A stretch of DNA of 28,951 bases. Source: DASUZB01 sp036377075 (GTDB lineage: Bacteria; Actinomycetota; CALGFH01). The DNA lies in assembly GCA_036377075.1 (NCBI GenBank), contig DASUZB010000065.1, forward strand, positions 1 through 28,951, read 5' to 3'. The position numbers and the translations under genes are program-made. Below the pieces are notes generated by a model. It was not told the origin of the DNA. It saw only the letters and a list, made by a program, of their open reading frames with translations, and searched no databases. This document shows positions 15,415 to 24,339 of the stretch, one piece after another (position 1 is the stretch's first letter; each line of letters starts with the position of its first letter).

Positions 15415-16700
15415 CGCGCACCCCGCCGCGGCAGCCAGCCGGCGAACTCGCCGGGCGCGGCGTAGCTGACCCGCACCGCCGGGTCGTCGACCCGGATGAA
15501 GACCCAGCGGCCGCCGCCGGGCAGCAGCAGCCAGTCGCCGTCGGGGCTGAACGCCAGGCGGCTGTCGGAGCGGTCGCCGACCTGGACGAGCGTGGGCGCG
15601 CCCGCCGGCGGGACGTAGGTGACCAGCAGGCTGCCGCCGGACGGGTCCCAGGAGTCGGGCGGCAGCGCGTAGGCGAACCCGCCGGTCGGCGCCCAGGCCA
15701 CCGAGCCGGTGGCCGAGGTCTCGGCGGGGACCAGCCGCCAGCGCCCGGTCGCCAGGTCGACCAGGACCAGCGCGGCGCCGGGACTCCAGGCGCCGGTGCG
15801 GGGCCGGTCGCCGACCTCGGCGCCACGCTGCTGCCCCACCCGGACCAGGGCGTGCCTCGCGTCGGGCGCGAGCCAGGCACCTTCGACCACCACGCGCCCC
15901 GGCTCGGCGGCCGGGTCGACCAGGCGGGTCGCCGCGACGGCGGCGGCGTGCGCCAGCACGGGGCGCTGCCCGCCGGAGCGCCGCCACAGCCGCACCCCGC
16001 GGACGGGCCGCTGCGACTCGTCGCCGGTCCCCGCGCCGGCCGGCTCGGGCAGCAGCGCGGCGCTGCCGTCGCGGGCGAGGTCGAGCAGGCAGCCGGAGAA
16101 GCTCGCCAGCCGCCCGCCGTCGCGGTCGAGGATCGCGGTCGCCGGGTGGTCGACGACCGGCGCGTCCGTCTCGCCGCGCCGCTTGCCGGCGCACGCGGCG
16201 ACCACCGCGCCGTCGGCCGACCGGACGGTGGCGGCGGCGGCCACCGTGTCCGGCGGCGCGAGCCGCCGGAGCTGCCCGTCGGCCAGGCGCACCGCCGCCG
16301 GGGCACCGTCGTCGAGGTAGCCGTCGGCGAGGGCCCCGTCGCCGCTCACGGTGACGCGCCCGCCGGTCGGCTGCGTGGCCGGCGCGCCGCGCAGCAGCCC
16401 GGCGAGCCCGAGCGTGCGCCGCGCGCTGCCGTCGGCGGTGACGGCGGCCACCGCGCCGCCACGGTCGGCGTAGGCGATCTCGCCCAGGTCGTGCAGCTCC
16501 CCGATTGGCCCCTCGACGGCCTTGACCAGCGGCGGCGGGCTCGCCGGAGGGCGGGCGGCCGCGGTCCGCCCGGTGACCGAGCGCCAGCCGGCGACGCCCC
16601 CGAGCCCGAGCCCCGCGAGCAGCAGCAGGGTCGGGAGCACCACGGCGGCGCGGCGCCCGCGGTCGGTCACCAGCGGCGCTCCGTCCCCCCGCCGCCTCAT
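15411..16700 (-). CDS. Membrane-anchored beta-propeller protein (second of two)
   Basis: This 429-residue protein has an N-terminal anchor (about 18-40, AAVVLPTLLLLAGLGLGGVAG) behind a basic RRRGD start, then a Pro-rich linker and a body of short beta-repeat blades. Recognisable TolB/WD40-like units include ADGSARRTLGL, TAILDRDGGRLASFSG, VLVDLATGRWRLVPA and LAFSPDGDWLLLPGGGRWVFIRV. No catalytic motif is visible. Several cysteines lie mid-protein. The ATG at 16700 overlaps the stop of the first propeller gene in ATGA, and its own stop overlaps the permease start in GTGA. The position suggests an extracytoplasmic partner or sensor of the ABC system. The family could not be named from sequence alone. 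Confidence 0.8.
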   Translation of the reverse strand: MRRRGDGAPLVTDRGRRAAVVLPTLLLLAGLGLGGVAGWRSVTGRTAAARPPASPPPLVKAVEGPIGELHDLGEIAYADRGGAVAAVTADGSARRTLGLAGLLRGAPATQPTGGRVTVSGDGALADGYLDDGAPAAVRLADGQLRRLAPPDTVAAAATVRSADGAVVAACAGKRRGETDAPVVDHPATAILDRDGGRLASFSGCLLDLARDGSAALLPEPAGAGTGDESQRPVRGVRLWRRSGGQRPVLAHAAAVAATRLVDPAAEPGRVVVEGAWLAPDARHALVRVGQQRGAEVGDRPRTGAWSPGAALVLVDLATGRWRLVPAETSATGSVAWAPTGGFAYALPPDSWDPSGGSLLVTYVPPAGAPTLVQVGDRSDSRLAFSPDGDWLLLPGGGRWVFIRVDDPAVRVSYAAPGEFAGWLPRRGAR

Positions 16701-17953
16701 CCGGCGCCTCCCGGCCAGGCGAGCAGGGTGCCGCTGAGCCGCGGGGTGGCCCGCTCGGTCGGCTGGTCGGTGCGCAGCAGCGTCCAGCCGTCCGGCGAGG
16801 AGACCGCGAGCACCTGACCGTCGGGCGAGAAGGCGAAGCCGTCGGCGCGCTGCAGCGGCGGTCCGGCGAGGATCACGGCGGCGGCCCGGCTCGCCGGCTC
16901 GTAGCCGAGCACGTAGCCGTCGCCGGCGCGCTGCGACAGCTCCTGCTCGCCGAGCCCCCCGCGGCGGTCGAGCGCGGCCACGGCCAGGCGCAGCTCCTTC
17001 CCGCTGCCGGTGAAGGCCAGCCAGGCCGCCTCGTACCCGTCGGCGAGCGCGATCCGGCGAACCCCGGCGCCGGCCGCCCCCGGGCGGACCGGGACGAGCA
17101 GCACCGCCCAGTGACCCGCGGGGGCGCCGGCCGCGACCGCCAGCAGCCCGCCGTCGGGGCTCAGCGCCAGCGCGCCGACCGACGCGCCCGGTCCGGTCGC
17201 CGCTTCGAGCGCGCGGCGGTCCAGCAGCGTCCGCAGCGGCCCGCCGGGCTTGCCGGCCAGTACCGCGGTGCCGCGGGTGGTGCCGCGGAAGCGCACCTGC
17301 GCCCCGCCGGCGCCGGCCACCACGCCCGCCCGTGCCGCCCAGGCGACCGGGCAGGCGAGGCCCACCTCCGTGGCCTTCCCGCCAGCGGCGCGGAGCAGCA
17401 GCGCCGGGGCGTTGCCGGTCTCGTCCCTGCCCGCGTCCCTGGCGGCCAGGCGCTGGGCGATCGGGAGGGGGCGCCGCCCGCAGGCGAGCACCTCGCCGCC
17501 GCGCCCGGCGACGCCGCGGGCGCGGAACTCGCTCGGGGTGATGCGGGTGGCCGTGCCCGTCCGGTCGACCGCGAGCACCGCGTCGCCGCCGAGGGCGACC
17601 AGGCGGCCGCCGACCGGCAGGACGGCGACCGGTGGCAGGCCGGGGGCGACGACCTGGCTGGAGGAGCCGTCCGCCTGCAGCTCCTCGAGCTTGCCCAGCC
17701 CGGTGACCAGCATCGGCCCGGCCACGGCCGCCTGCTGGACGACCGCTTCGCCCTGGGTGGGGACGGGCGCCGCCGGGCTGGCGGCAGGCAGGACGACCCG
17801 CGGCGCGGGCGGCGCGGGACGCGGCGCCACCACCCAGCCCGCCGCCAGCCCGACGGCCACGCCGACGGCGAGCGCGACCAGCCCACGCCGCAACGGCCGC
17901 GGCCGCGCCGGGGTGTCGTCCCAGACGTCCGCGTCCCCGAGCAGGGTGCCCAC
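16697..17953 (-). CDS. Membrane-anchored beta-propeller protein (first of two, operon head)
   Basis: This 418-residue protein has a short acidic/Trp cytoplasmic start (LLGDADVWDDTPARPRPLRRG), an anchor at about 23-43 (LVALAVGVAVGLAAGWVV), and an extracytoplasmic propeller. PD40/WD40-like blades include GALALSPDGGLLAVAAG, IALADGYEAAWLAFTGSGKEL and GFAFSPDGQVLAVSSPDGWTLL. It is similar in plan, though not closely in sequence, to the next gene, so the pair may be old duplicates. The GTG at 17953 is chosen because GAGGTGA, a near-perfect ribosome binding site, lies just upstream. It heads the six-gene operon; dyad symmetry lies upstream at 17991-18018. No enzyme motif is visible. Confidence 0.8.
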   Translation of the reverse strand: MGTLLGDADVWDDTPARPRPLRRGLVALAVGVAVGLAAGWVVAPRPAPPAPRVVLPAASPAAPVPTQGEAVVQQAAVAGPMLVTGLGKLEELQADGSSSQVVAPGLPPVAVLPVGGRLVALGGDAVLAVDRTGTATRITPSEFRARGVAGRGGEVLACGRRPLPIAQRLAARDAGRDETGNAPALLLRAAGGKATEVGLACPVAWAARAGVVAGAGGAQVRFRGTTRGTAVLAGKPGGPLRTLLDRRALEAATGPGASVGALALSPDGGLLAVAAGAPAGHWAVLLVPVRPGAAGAGVRRIALADGYEAAWLAFTGSGKELRLAVAALDRRGGLGEQELSQRAGDGYVLGYEPASRAAAVILAGPPLQRADGFAFSPDGQVLAVSSPDGWTLLRTDQPTERATPRLSGTLLAWPGGAG

Positions 17954-17986
17954 CCGATCACCTCGTCCCACCGACGCTTCGCCAGG

Positions 17987-18018
17987 AAGATAGGGAACGT
18001 CCCTAAGAGGACGCTTAG
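17987..18018 (-). promoter_or_regulatory. Overlapping dyads and -10-like box ahead of the propeller-ABC operon
   Basis: In the 80-bp gap before the operon, TAGGGA-ACG-TCCCTA (17991-18005) overlaps CTAAG-AGGACG-CTTAG (18003-18018). The two dyads share three bases, so both cannot form fully at once. On the minus strand a TATCTT hexamer (TANNNT) sits at 17992-17987, beside the first dyad and about 34 nt before the GTG at 17953. No clear -35 is seen. This could be a promoter with operator; the dyads could also act at the end of the mutase transcript. Confidence 0.4.
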
Positions 18019-18033
18019 CAGAGGGTGGACGGG

Positions 18034-19716
<1,683 letters not shown>

Positions 19717-19890
19717 CCCGTCCTCCCGTGGCACTCCCCCGCTCCACCCCAAGGGTAGTCGGCGGTTCGGCACCGGCGCGACCCCGGCGGGCCTCCGGGA
19801 ACGAGATCAACCACTTGAGCATCTCGAAATGGTTAAGATACGCGATCGTCCGCCCCGCCGACGTGGCGCCGCCACAGGGAGCCTCGGGAG
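19717..19890. promoter_or_regulatory. Divergent region between the mutase and the MASE1 sensor
   Basis: The stretch 19800-19843 is noticeably richer in A and T than its surroundings. It holds TTGAGC (19815-19820) 16 nt before GATACG, overlapping TAAGAT (19834-19839), a weak plus-strand promoter candidate about 50 nt ahead of the sensor gene. CGAGAT/ATCTCG (19802-19807 and 19821-19826) form an inverted repeat with a 13-nt gap, a possible operator. No gene is visible. Confidence 0.35.
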
Positions 19891-21897
19891 ATGCACCTGA
19901 CCGGCCAGCACGGGACGCGCCCGGCCCTGCCGATCGTCCTGGGCTACCTCTTCCTCTACCTCGCGGCCGCGCGCCTCGAGGGCATCGTCGCCGGGCCCGC
20001 CGGCGTGTCGCCGTGGTCGCCGCGGCCAGGCCTCACCCTGGTCCTGCTGCTGCTGCTCGGGCTGCGCTACGCCCCCGTGCCGCTGGCCGCCGAGCTGGCG
20101 GCGAGCCTGCTGCTGCGCCCACCAGGGGAGCGGCCGGGGGGCGGCTGGCTGCTGCTCGACGCCGCCGTGGTGGCGCTGGCGTGGACGGCGACCGCCGGCC
20201 TGCTCGGCGGCCGCCTGCGCCTCGACCCCGCCCTGCGGCGGCCACGCGACCTCGGCCAGCTCCTGCTGGTCGCGGCCGCCGCCGCGCCGCTGGCGGCGGC
20301 CCTGCCGCGGGTCGCGCTGGCGGTCGCCGCCGGGGTGGTCCCCTGGGCGGGCGCGCCGGCGACGCTGGCCGCCTGGTGGGCGCGGGACGCCGCCGGCGTC
20401 GCCCTGGCCGCGCCGCTGCTCGCGGCGCTGGTGGTCAGGCGCGTGCGCCCGCCAGCGCCCGGCGAGCCGCGGTGGCGCCCGGCCCGCGACCGGGTCGAGA
20501 CCGCCGCGCAGGCCCTCGCCGTCGCGCTGCCGCCGCTGCTCGGCCTGTGGCTGCCGGCGGCGCAGCGCCCGCCGCTGCTGGCGGCGTGCTTCGCGCCGCT
20601 GGCCTGGGTGGCGCTGCGGCGCGGCCTGGCCGGCGCCGCCGCGGCGGCCACCGCGACCGGGCTGCTGCTGGCGGGGACGCTGGCCCTACGGCAACCGGCC
20701 GACGCGGCCGGCGCGGTCGCCGACCTGCAGTCGTTCCTGCTGGTCGCGGCGGGGGCCGCGCTGTGGATCGGCGCCCTGGCCGACGCGCGCGGCGCCGGCC
20801 AGGCGGAGCGGGGCCAGCTCGAGGCCGTGCTGGAAGCGACCCCGGACTGCGTCGCCACGGTCGACCGGGCGGGGCGCCTGCTCTACCTCAACCACGCCGG
20901 CCGCCACCTGCTCGGCGTCGGCGAGCGCGAGCCGATCGCCGGCCGCCGCCTCGGCGACCTCCTGCCCCAGCTCGCCGCGCGGCTCGCGGCCCAGGCCGAC
21001 CTCGGGCCGGCCCGCTGGACGGGCGCGACCACGCTGCTGCGCGGCGGCCGCCGGGTGCCGCTGGAGCACGTGGCGGTGGCCCACCCGGCGCCGGACGGCC
21101 GCACCCAGGCGGTGTCCGCGATCACCAGGGACGTCAGCGGGCTCCGCCAGCTGGAGGGCGAGCTGGCCAGCGCCGCCGAGCGGTTCGACGAGCAGCGGCT
21201 CCAGCTGACGTCGGTGACCTCCCACATGCCGGTCGCCCTGCTGGTCGCGCGCGTCGACGGCACCTGCCTGCGGGCGGAGGGCCGGGCCCTCGCCCGCCTG
21301 TGCGCGCGGCCCGAGGCGCTGGAGGGCGCCTCCCTGTTCCAGGCGCTCGAGGCCCACGACCAGCTCATCGGCGACTTCTGCCTGGCGGCGACGGGAAGCG
21401 CCGTCTCCTCCTGGGCGACCGTCGGCGACGCCGTGCTGGAGACCCACTTCCGCCCGGTGGTCGGCCGCAACGGCAAGGTCAAGCAGGTGATCGGGCTGCT
21501 CGGCGACGTCACCGAGCGGGTCAGGGCGGAGACCGCCGCCGCCGACCTGGAGGCGCGCGTGGACGCGATGCAGGCGCGGATCGACTCCCTCCACCAGGGC
21601 GGCACGGTGCAGACCCTCACCGCCTGGCTGCGCCACCTGGAGATCCTGGAGGAGGAGCTGGCCGAGGGCAGTCCGCTGACCACCCTGGCCCCGGTCAAGC
21701 AGACCCTCGAGCGGGTGCTCGAGGCCGGCGCCGACCTGGCCGAGCTGCCCGTCCCCCCGCCGGGCGACGCGCGCGCGGTCCCGGCGGAGGGGCAGGGAGC
21801 CCCGGTCGTGGATCTCGTGCTGACCAGCGAGCCCTCCACGCAGGCTGGTACGGGTGGGCACACCTCCCTGCCCGAGCGGGACGGCGAGCGTAGCTAG
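19891..21897 (+). CDS. MASE1-PAS-PAS membrane sensor protein without output domain
   Basis: The first 300 residues of this 668-residue protein are a MASE1-type integral membrane sensor: an opening helix (PIVLGYLFLYLAAARLEGIV), a short GVSPWSPRPGL loop, then about seven further hydrophobic segments. Two PAS domains follow, about 308-425 (LEATPDCVATVDRAGRLLYL) and about 437-550 (SHMPVALLVARVDGTCLRAE), each ending in a DVSGLR/DVTERVRAE-like linker. A coiled-coil region (about 555-640) and a polar tail finish the protein. There is no histidine kinase H-box or ATPase, no GGDEF or EAL, and no receiver. It may signal by partner binding. The ATG at 19891 is preceded by CAGGGAGCCTCGGGAG. Its TAG shares a CTAG palindrome with the convergent reductase stop. 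Confidence 0.85.
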   Translation: MHLTGQHGTRPALPIVLGYLFLYLAAARLEGIVAGPAGVSPWSPRPGLTLVLLLLLGLRYAPVPLAAELAASLLLRPPGERPGGGWLLLDAAVVALAWTATAGLLGGRLRLDPALRRPRDLGQLLLVAAAAAPLAAALPRVALAVAAGVVPWAGAPATLAAWWARDAAGVALAAPLLAALVVRRVRPPAPGEPRWRPARDRVETAAQALAVALPPLLGLWLPAAQRPPLLAACFAPLAWVALRRGLAGAAAAATATGLLLAGTLALRQPADAAGAVADLQSFLLVAAGAALWIGALADARGAGQAERGQLEAVLEATPDCVATVDRAGRLLYLNHAGRHLLGVGEREPIAGRRLGDLLPQLAARLAAQADLGPARWTGATTLLRGGRRVPLEHVAVAHPAPDGRTQAVSAITRDVSGLRQLEGELASAAERFDEQRLQLTSVTSHMPVALLVARVDGTCLRAEGRALARLCARPEALEGASLFQALEAHDQLIGDFCLAATGSAVSSWATVGDAVLETHFRPVVGRNGKVKQVIGLLGDVTERVRAETAAADLEARVDAMQARIDSLHQGGTVQTLTAWLRHLEILEEELAEGSPLTTLAPVKQTLERVLEAGADLAELPVPPPGDARAVPAEGQGAPVVDLVLTSEPSTQAGTGGHTSLPERDGERS

Positions 21898-22496
21898 AAC
21901 GACCCGGTGACGATCTCGCCCGCTGGCTCGTAGGTCCCCATCACGACTCCGGTGGTGGAGAGCTTGCTGTCCACCAGCTTCAGCCCGGCGGGGATGGTGC
22001 CCTCCGAGAACAGGCGCTTGCCCGACCCGATGACCAGGGGGAAGACCCACAGGCGGAACTGGTCGACGAGGTTGTGGCGCAACAGCGTCTGGATCAGGTT
22101 CCCGCTGCCGTGCACCTGCAGCTCTGGCCCGTCTTCCTGCTTGAGCGCCGCGACGCCTTCGGCCACGTCCCCCTCGATCAGGACCGAGTGGCTCCACTCC
22201 AGCGTGGGACGACCCCGCGACGCCACGTACTTGGTGGCGTCGTTCAACGGCTTGCCGCCGGCCTCCTCTGGGGCGTTCGGCCAGTACGCGGCGAAGATGT
22301 CGTAGGTCCTGCGCCCGAGGACGAGGTCGAACGGCTTGCTCATCGCCGCGCCCATGACCTGACCCATCTGCTCGTCCCAGTAGTTCACCGACCAGCCACC
22401 GTACGCGAAGCCGCCGCTGTCGTCCTCGCCAGGTCCGCCCGGGGCCTGCATGACCCCGTCGAGGGTCAGGAAGGTCTGCACGACCAGCTTTCGCAT
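21894..22496 (-). CDS. Dihydrofolate reductase/RibD C-terminal family protein
   Basis: This 200-residue protein begins MRKLVVQTFLTLDGVMQAPG, the standard start of the stand-alone DHFR-like reductases related to the RibD C-terminal domain. Further family marks are LGRRTYDIFAAYWP (60-73), VHGSGNLIQTLLRHNLVDQFRLWVFP and VIGSGKRLF. Known relatives bind NADPH; the true substrate is usually unknown. Such proteins are often annotated simply as dihydrofolate reductase family, without a role in folate synthesis. The ATG at 22496 follows AAAGGAGG with good spacing. It is convergent with, and overlaps by 4 bp, the MASE1 sensor gene. Confidence 0.92.
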   Translation of the reverse strand: MRKLVVQTFLTLDGVMQAPGGPGEDDSGGFAYGGWSVNYWDEQMGQVMGAAMSKPFDLVLGRRTYDIFAAYWPNAPEEAGGKPLNDATKYVASRGRPTLEWSHSVLIEGDVAEGVAALKQEDGPELQVHGSGNLIQTLLRHNLVDQFRLWVFPLVIGSGKRLFSEGTIPAGLKLVDSKLSTTGVVMGTYEPAGEIVTGSF

Positions 22497-22576
22497 CTTG
22501 GCCTCCTTTCGCTCGGACCTCCGGCTCCGGTTGAGCCCACCCCAGTATGAGACCGCCCGGCGGGGCGGCGCCGGTA

Positions 22577-22657
22577 CTACGCCGGCGCGGCGCCCGCGCC
22601 CCCGGTCATGGTCATCACGGCAGGGAACGCGACCACCAGGAAGGCGCGTCTGCTCAC
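22577..22657 (-). CDS. Possible orphan twin-arginine signal peptide, 26 residues
   Basis: From the GTG at 22657, with GGGGAG about 6 nt upstream, a short frame reads SRRAFLVVAFPAVMTMTGG after the start and ends GAGAAPA before TAG. This has the SRRxFLV twin-arginine motif, a hydrophobic core and an A-x-A-like end, but no mature protein. It lies 80 bp ahead of the reductase gene on the same strand. It may be a small exported or leader peptide, the remnant of a decayed Tat substrate, or chance. The rest of 22497-22747 shows no further gene. Confidence 0.3.
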   Translation of the reverse strand: MSRRAFLVVAFPAVMTMTGGAGAAPA

Positions 22658-22734
22658 GGGCGGCTCCCCGGGGCCTGGGGTCGGCGGCGCGGTGGGACCG
22701 GGGGCCGCGCCTGGGGAAACCGGGTGCCCGGCAC

Positions 22735-22740
22735 TACGCT
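22735..22740 (+). promoter_or_regulatory. -10 hexamer for a leaderless eIF-2B-like gene
   Basis: TACGCT (TANNNT) ends 7 nt before the GTG at 22748 and there is no ribosome binding site between them. This is the spacing expected when transcription starts at the start codon. No convincing -35 element is seen. Confidence 0.45.
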
Positions 22741-22747
22741 GACGCAT

Positions 22748-23389
22748 GTGAACGAGGTCCCGCTTCCCGAGGCCGTCCTGGCGGCCGCGCACGACCGCGA
22801 GGGCGGCGCCAGCGAGGTCGCCGCCAGGGCGGTCGACGGGCTGCTGCAGCTGGCCGGCGACCGCGCCCGCCTCGACGCGGCCGTGGCCGTGCTGCTCGCC
22901 GGCCAGTCGGCGATGGCGCCGATGTGGCACCTGGCGCGAGCGGCCGGCGCGCCCGACCCGGCCGGCGCGCTGCGCCGGCTACGCCGCCTGCTGCGGACCG
23001 AGGCGGACGCCGCCGTCGCCGTGGCCGCCGCCTGGCTCGCGGCGCGGCCGGGGCCGGTGCGCACCGTCTCGCACAGCTCGCTGGTCGACCGCGTGCTCGC
23101 CCGCCTCGGCGAGCCCGCCCGGCGCGGCGCGGGTGCCGGGCTGGTTGGGGCGGACGCGATCGGGCCGTCGGCGCTGCTCAACGCGACCGGCACCGGTGCC
23201 GTCGCCGCCCAGGTCCCGACCCTGGTGGTGACGACCAGCCTCAAGCTGGTCCCGGCGAGCGCGTTCGAGCGCCTGACCGCGCCCGGCTTCGAGGCCGTGC
23301 CGCTGGCGGCGCTCGCCGCGGTCGCGCTCGGCGGCGAGCTGCTGGCGCCGGCCGAGGCCGGCGTCCGGGCCGCCGCACTCGAACCCTGA
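22748..23389 (+). CDS. eIF-2B/MtnA-like (IF-2B superfamily) protein, shortened
   Basis: The 213-residue protein has an Ala-rich helical N-terminal half, then RTVSHSSLVDRVL (105-117) and GADAIGPSALLNATGTG (134-150), followed by VPTLVVTTSLKLVP. The last two match the core of the eIF-2B alpha/beta/delta, ribose-1,5-bisphosphate isomerase and MtnA family, which reads VGADAI...DGxVxNKxGT. Between the Ser-rich motif and GADAIG there are only about 23 residues, where the family usually has about 60-75; the strand with the SRPxxEG motif is missing. The usual NK is NA. It may therefore lack isomerase activity. The GTG at 22748 is chosen because homology begins after it and a -10 hexamer sits 7 nt upstream; the open frame before it is low-complexity. 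Confidence 0.7.
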   Translation: MNEVPLPEAVLAAAHDREGGASEVAARAVDGLLQLAGDRARLDAAVAVLLAGQSAMAPMWHLARAAGAPDPAGALRRLRRLLRTEADAAVAVAAAWLAARPGPVRTVSHSSLVDRVLARLGEPARRGAGAGLVGADAIGPSALLNATGTGAVAAQVPTLVVTTSLKLVPASAFERLTAPGFEAVPLAALAAVALGGELLAPAEAGVRAAALEP

Positions 23390-23417
23390 TCCGCGGCGCC
23401 GAGCTGCCAGTTCGCTC

Positions 23418-24287
23418 CTAGCGCAGCGTGGCCGTAACCCTCAAGTCGAGGGTTATGGCCACGCCCGCGACGTCGTCGCTGTAGCTGAAGGTCTCGCTGC
23501 CCCTGCCGGGCAGCGGCACCATGACGCGCGCGCCGGCGCTCAGCGGGCCGGCGCCGGCGCGGTCGTGGCTGACCTGCAGCTGCAGGAGGGCCGTGGCGGT
23601 GTCGGGCGTGACCACCACCGGCCGGAAGCCGAAGGGGCGGGCGCTCGCCACCGGGCCGGGGCTGCCGGGCCGGATCGGGGTGCTCGAGGCGCCGAGGAAC
23701 GAGGCGGCCATGCCGGCGCGGTCGCGCGCGGAGAAGCGCAGCACCGCGCGGGTGACCTCTAGGACGACCTCGCGTACCAGCCGCCTGCCGGCGACCGGGT
23801 TGCTGCTGACCGAGCGCCCGTCCGCGGCGCGGGCCTCGACCTGCGCGACGACCGGCTCGGTGGTGGTGAAGGTGAGCTTGGCGCTGCCGCTCGAGCCGGT
23901 GCCGGCGGAGACGGCCTCGCCGACGGCGGAGCCCGAACGCCACTGGACCGTCGCCGTGACCGGCTCGGAGGCGTCGAAGCGCACCGTCAGGCCGTCCTCG
24001 GAGCGCGCGACGATGCGGGCGCTGACCCGCAGCGGCCTGGCGCCCTGCACCGCCCCGGCCGGGTTGCCGCCGCGGCCGGGCGTCGGCACCGGGGAGCCGG
24101 GCGGCGCGGTGGTCGTCGCCGGGACGCCGGCGGCGGCCTCCGCGCGGGGCGTGGTGAGCCGGCCGAGCAGTACGCCGCTGGTCGCCCCGCTGCCCATCAC
24201 GGCGACGGCGAGCACGATCAGCATCACGGCGACACGTCTGGTCATCGGCGAGGGTCTCGACGGCCCGGCAGGTTCGGACGGGCGCAT
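23418..24287 (-). CDS. Membrane-anchored exported protein with an Ig/FN3-like domain, function unknown
   Basis: This 289-residue protein has one hydrophobic anchor (about 18-42, RRVAVMLIVLAVAVMGSGATSGVL) and then a Pro/Thr-rich linker. Residues about 83-165 (ARIVARSEDGLTVRFDASEP, then TATVQWRSGS and TTTEPVVAQVEARAADG) look like a fibronectin III or Ig-like beta sandwich. A C-terminal beta-rich part (VLEVTRAVLRFSA, then FSYSDDVAGVAITLDLRVTATL) follows. I cannot name a family. The ATG at 24287 has no ribosome binding site; the ATG at 24245 is an alternative that leaves the anchor intact. The gene is convergent with the eIF-2B-like gene, and its last codons encode a strong hairpin. Confidence 0.7.
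   Translation of the reverse strand: MRPSEPAGPSRPSPMTRRVAVMLIVLAVAVMGSGATSGVLLGRLTTPRAEAAAGVPATTTAPPGSPVPTPGRGGNPAGAVQGARPLRVSARIVARSEDGLTVRFDASEPVTATVQWRSGSAVGEAVSAGTGSSGSAKLTFTTTEPVVAQVEARAADGRSVSSNPVAGRRLVREVVLEVTRAVLRFSARDRAGMAASFLGASSTPIRPGSPGPVASARPFGFRPVVVTPDTATALLQLQVSHDRAGAGPLSAGARVMVPLPGRGSETFSYSDDVAGVAITLDLRVTATLR
23427..23463 (+). terminator. Long hairpin embedded in the 3' end of a convergent gene
   Basis: A 16-bp inverted repeat (arms 23427-23442 and 23448-23463) with a 5-nt loop has one position that is a G-U pair in plus-strand RNA and is otherwise perfect. It lies 37 nt past the eIF-2B-like stop codon, so it can end that plus-strand transcript. It also encodes the last residues of the minus-strand exported protein, so it sits inside that gene rather than after it. 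Confidence 0.6.
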
Positions 24288-24339
24288 ACGCTACACGAAG
24301 GCGCGCGATGGCCGAACCGCGCCGGCCCGCAGGGGGCGC

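Noticed and set aside
12256..16194. A 1312-residue permease starting at 16194
   Set aside because: The extra 260 N-terminal residues are Arg-rich and antisense-like and overlap the second propeller gene completely; the GTG at 15414 in a GTGA overlap fits the first helix.
19891..21897. Annotation as a sensor histidine kinase
   Set aside because: No H-box, N, G1 or G2 motifs follow the PAS domains; the protein ends in a coiled coil and a polar tail.
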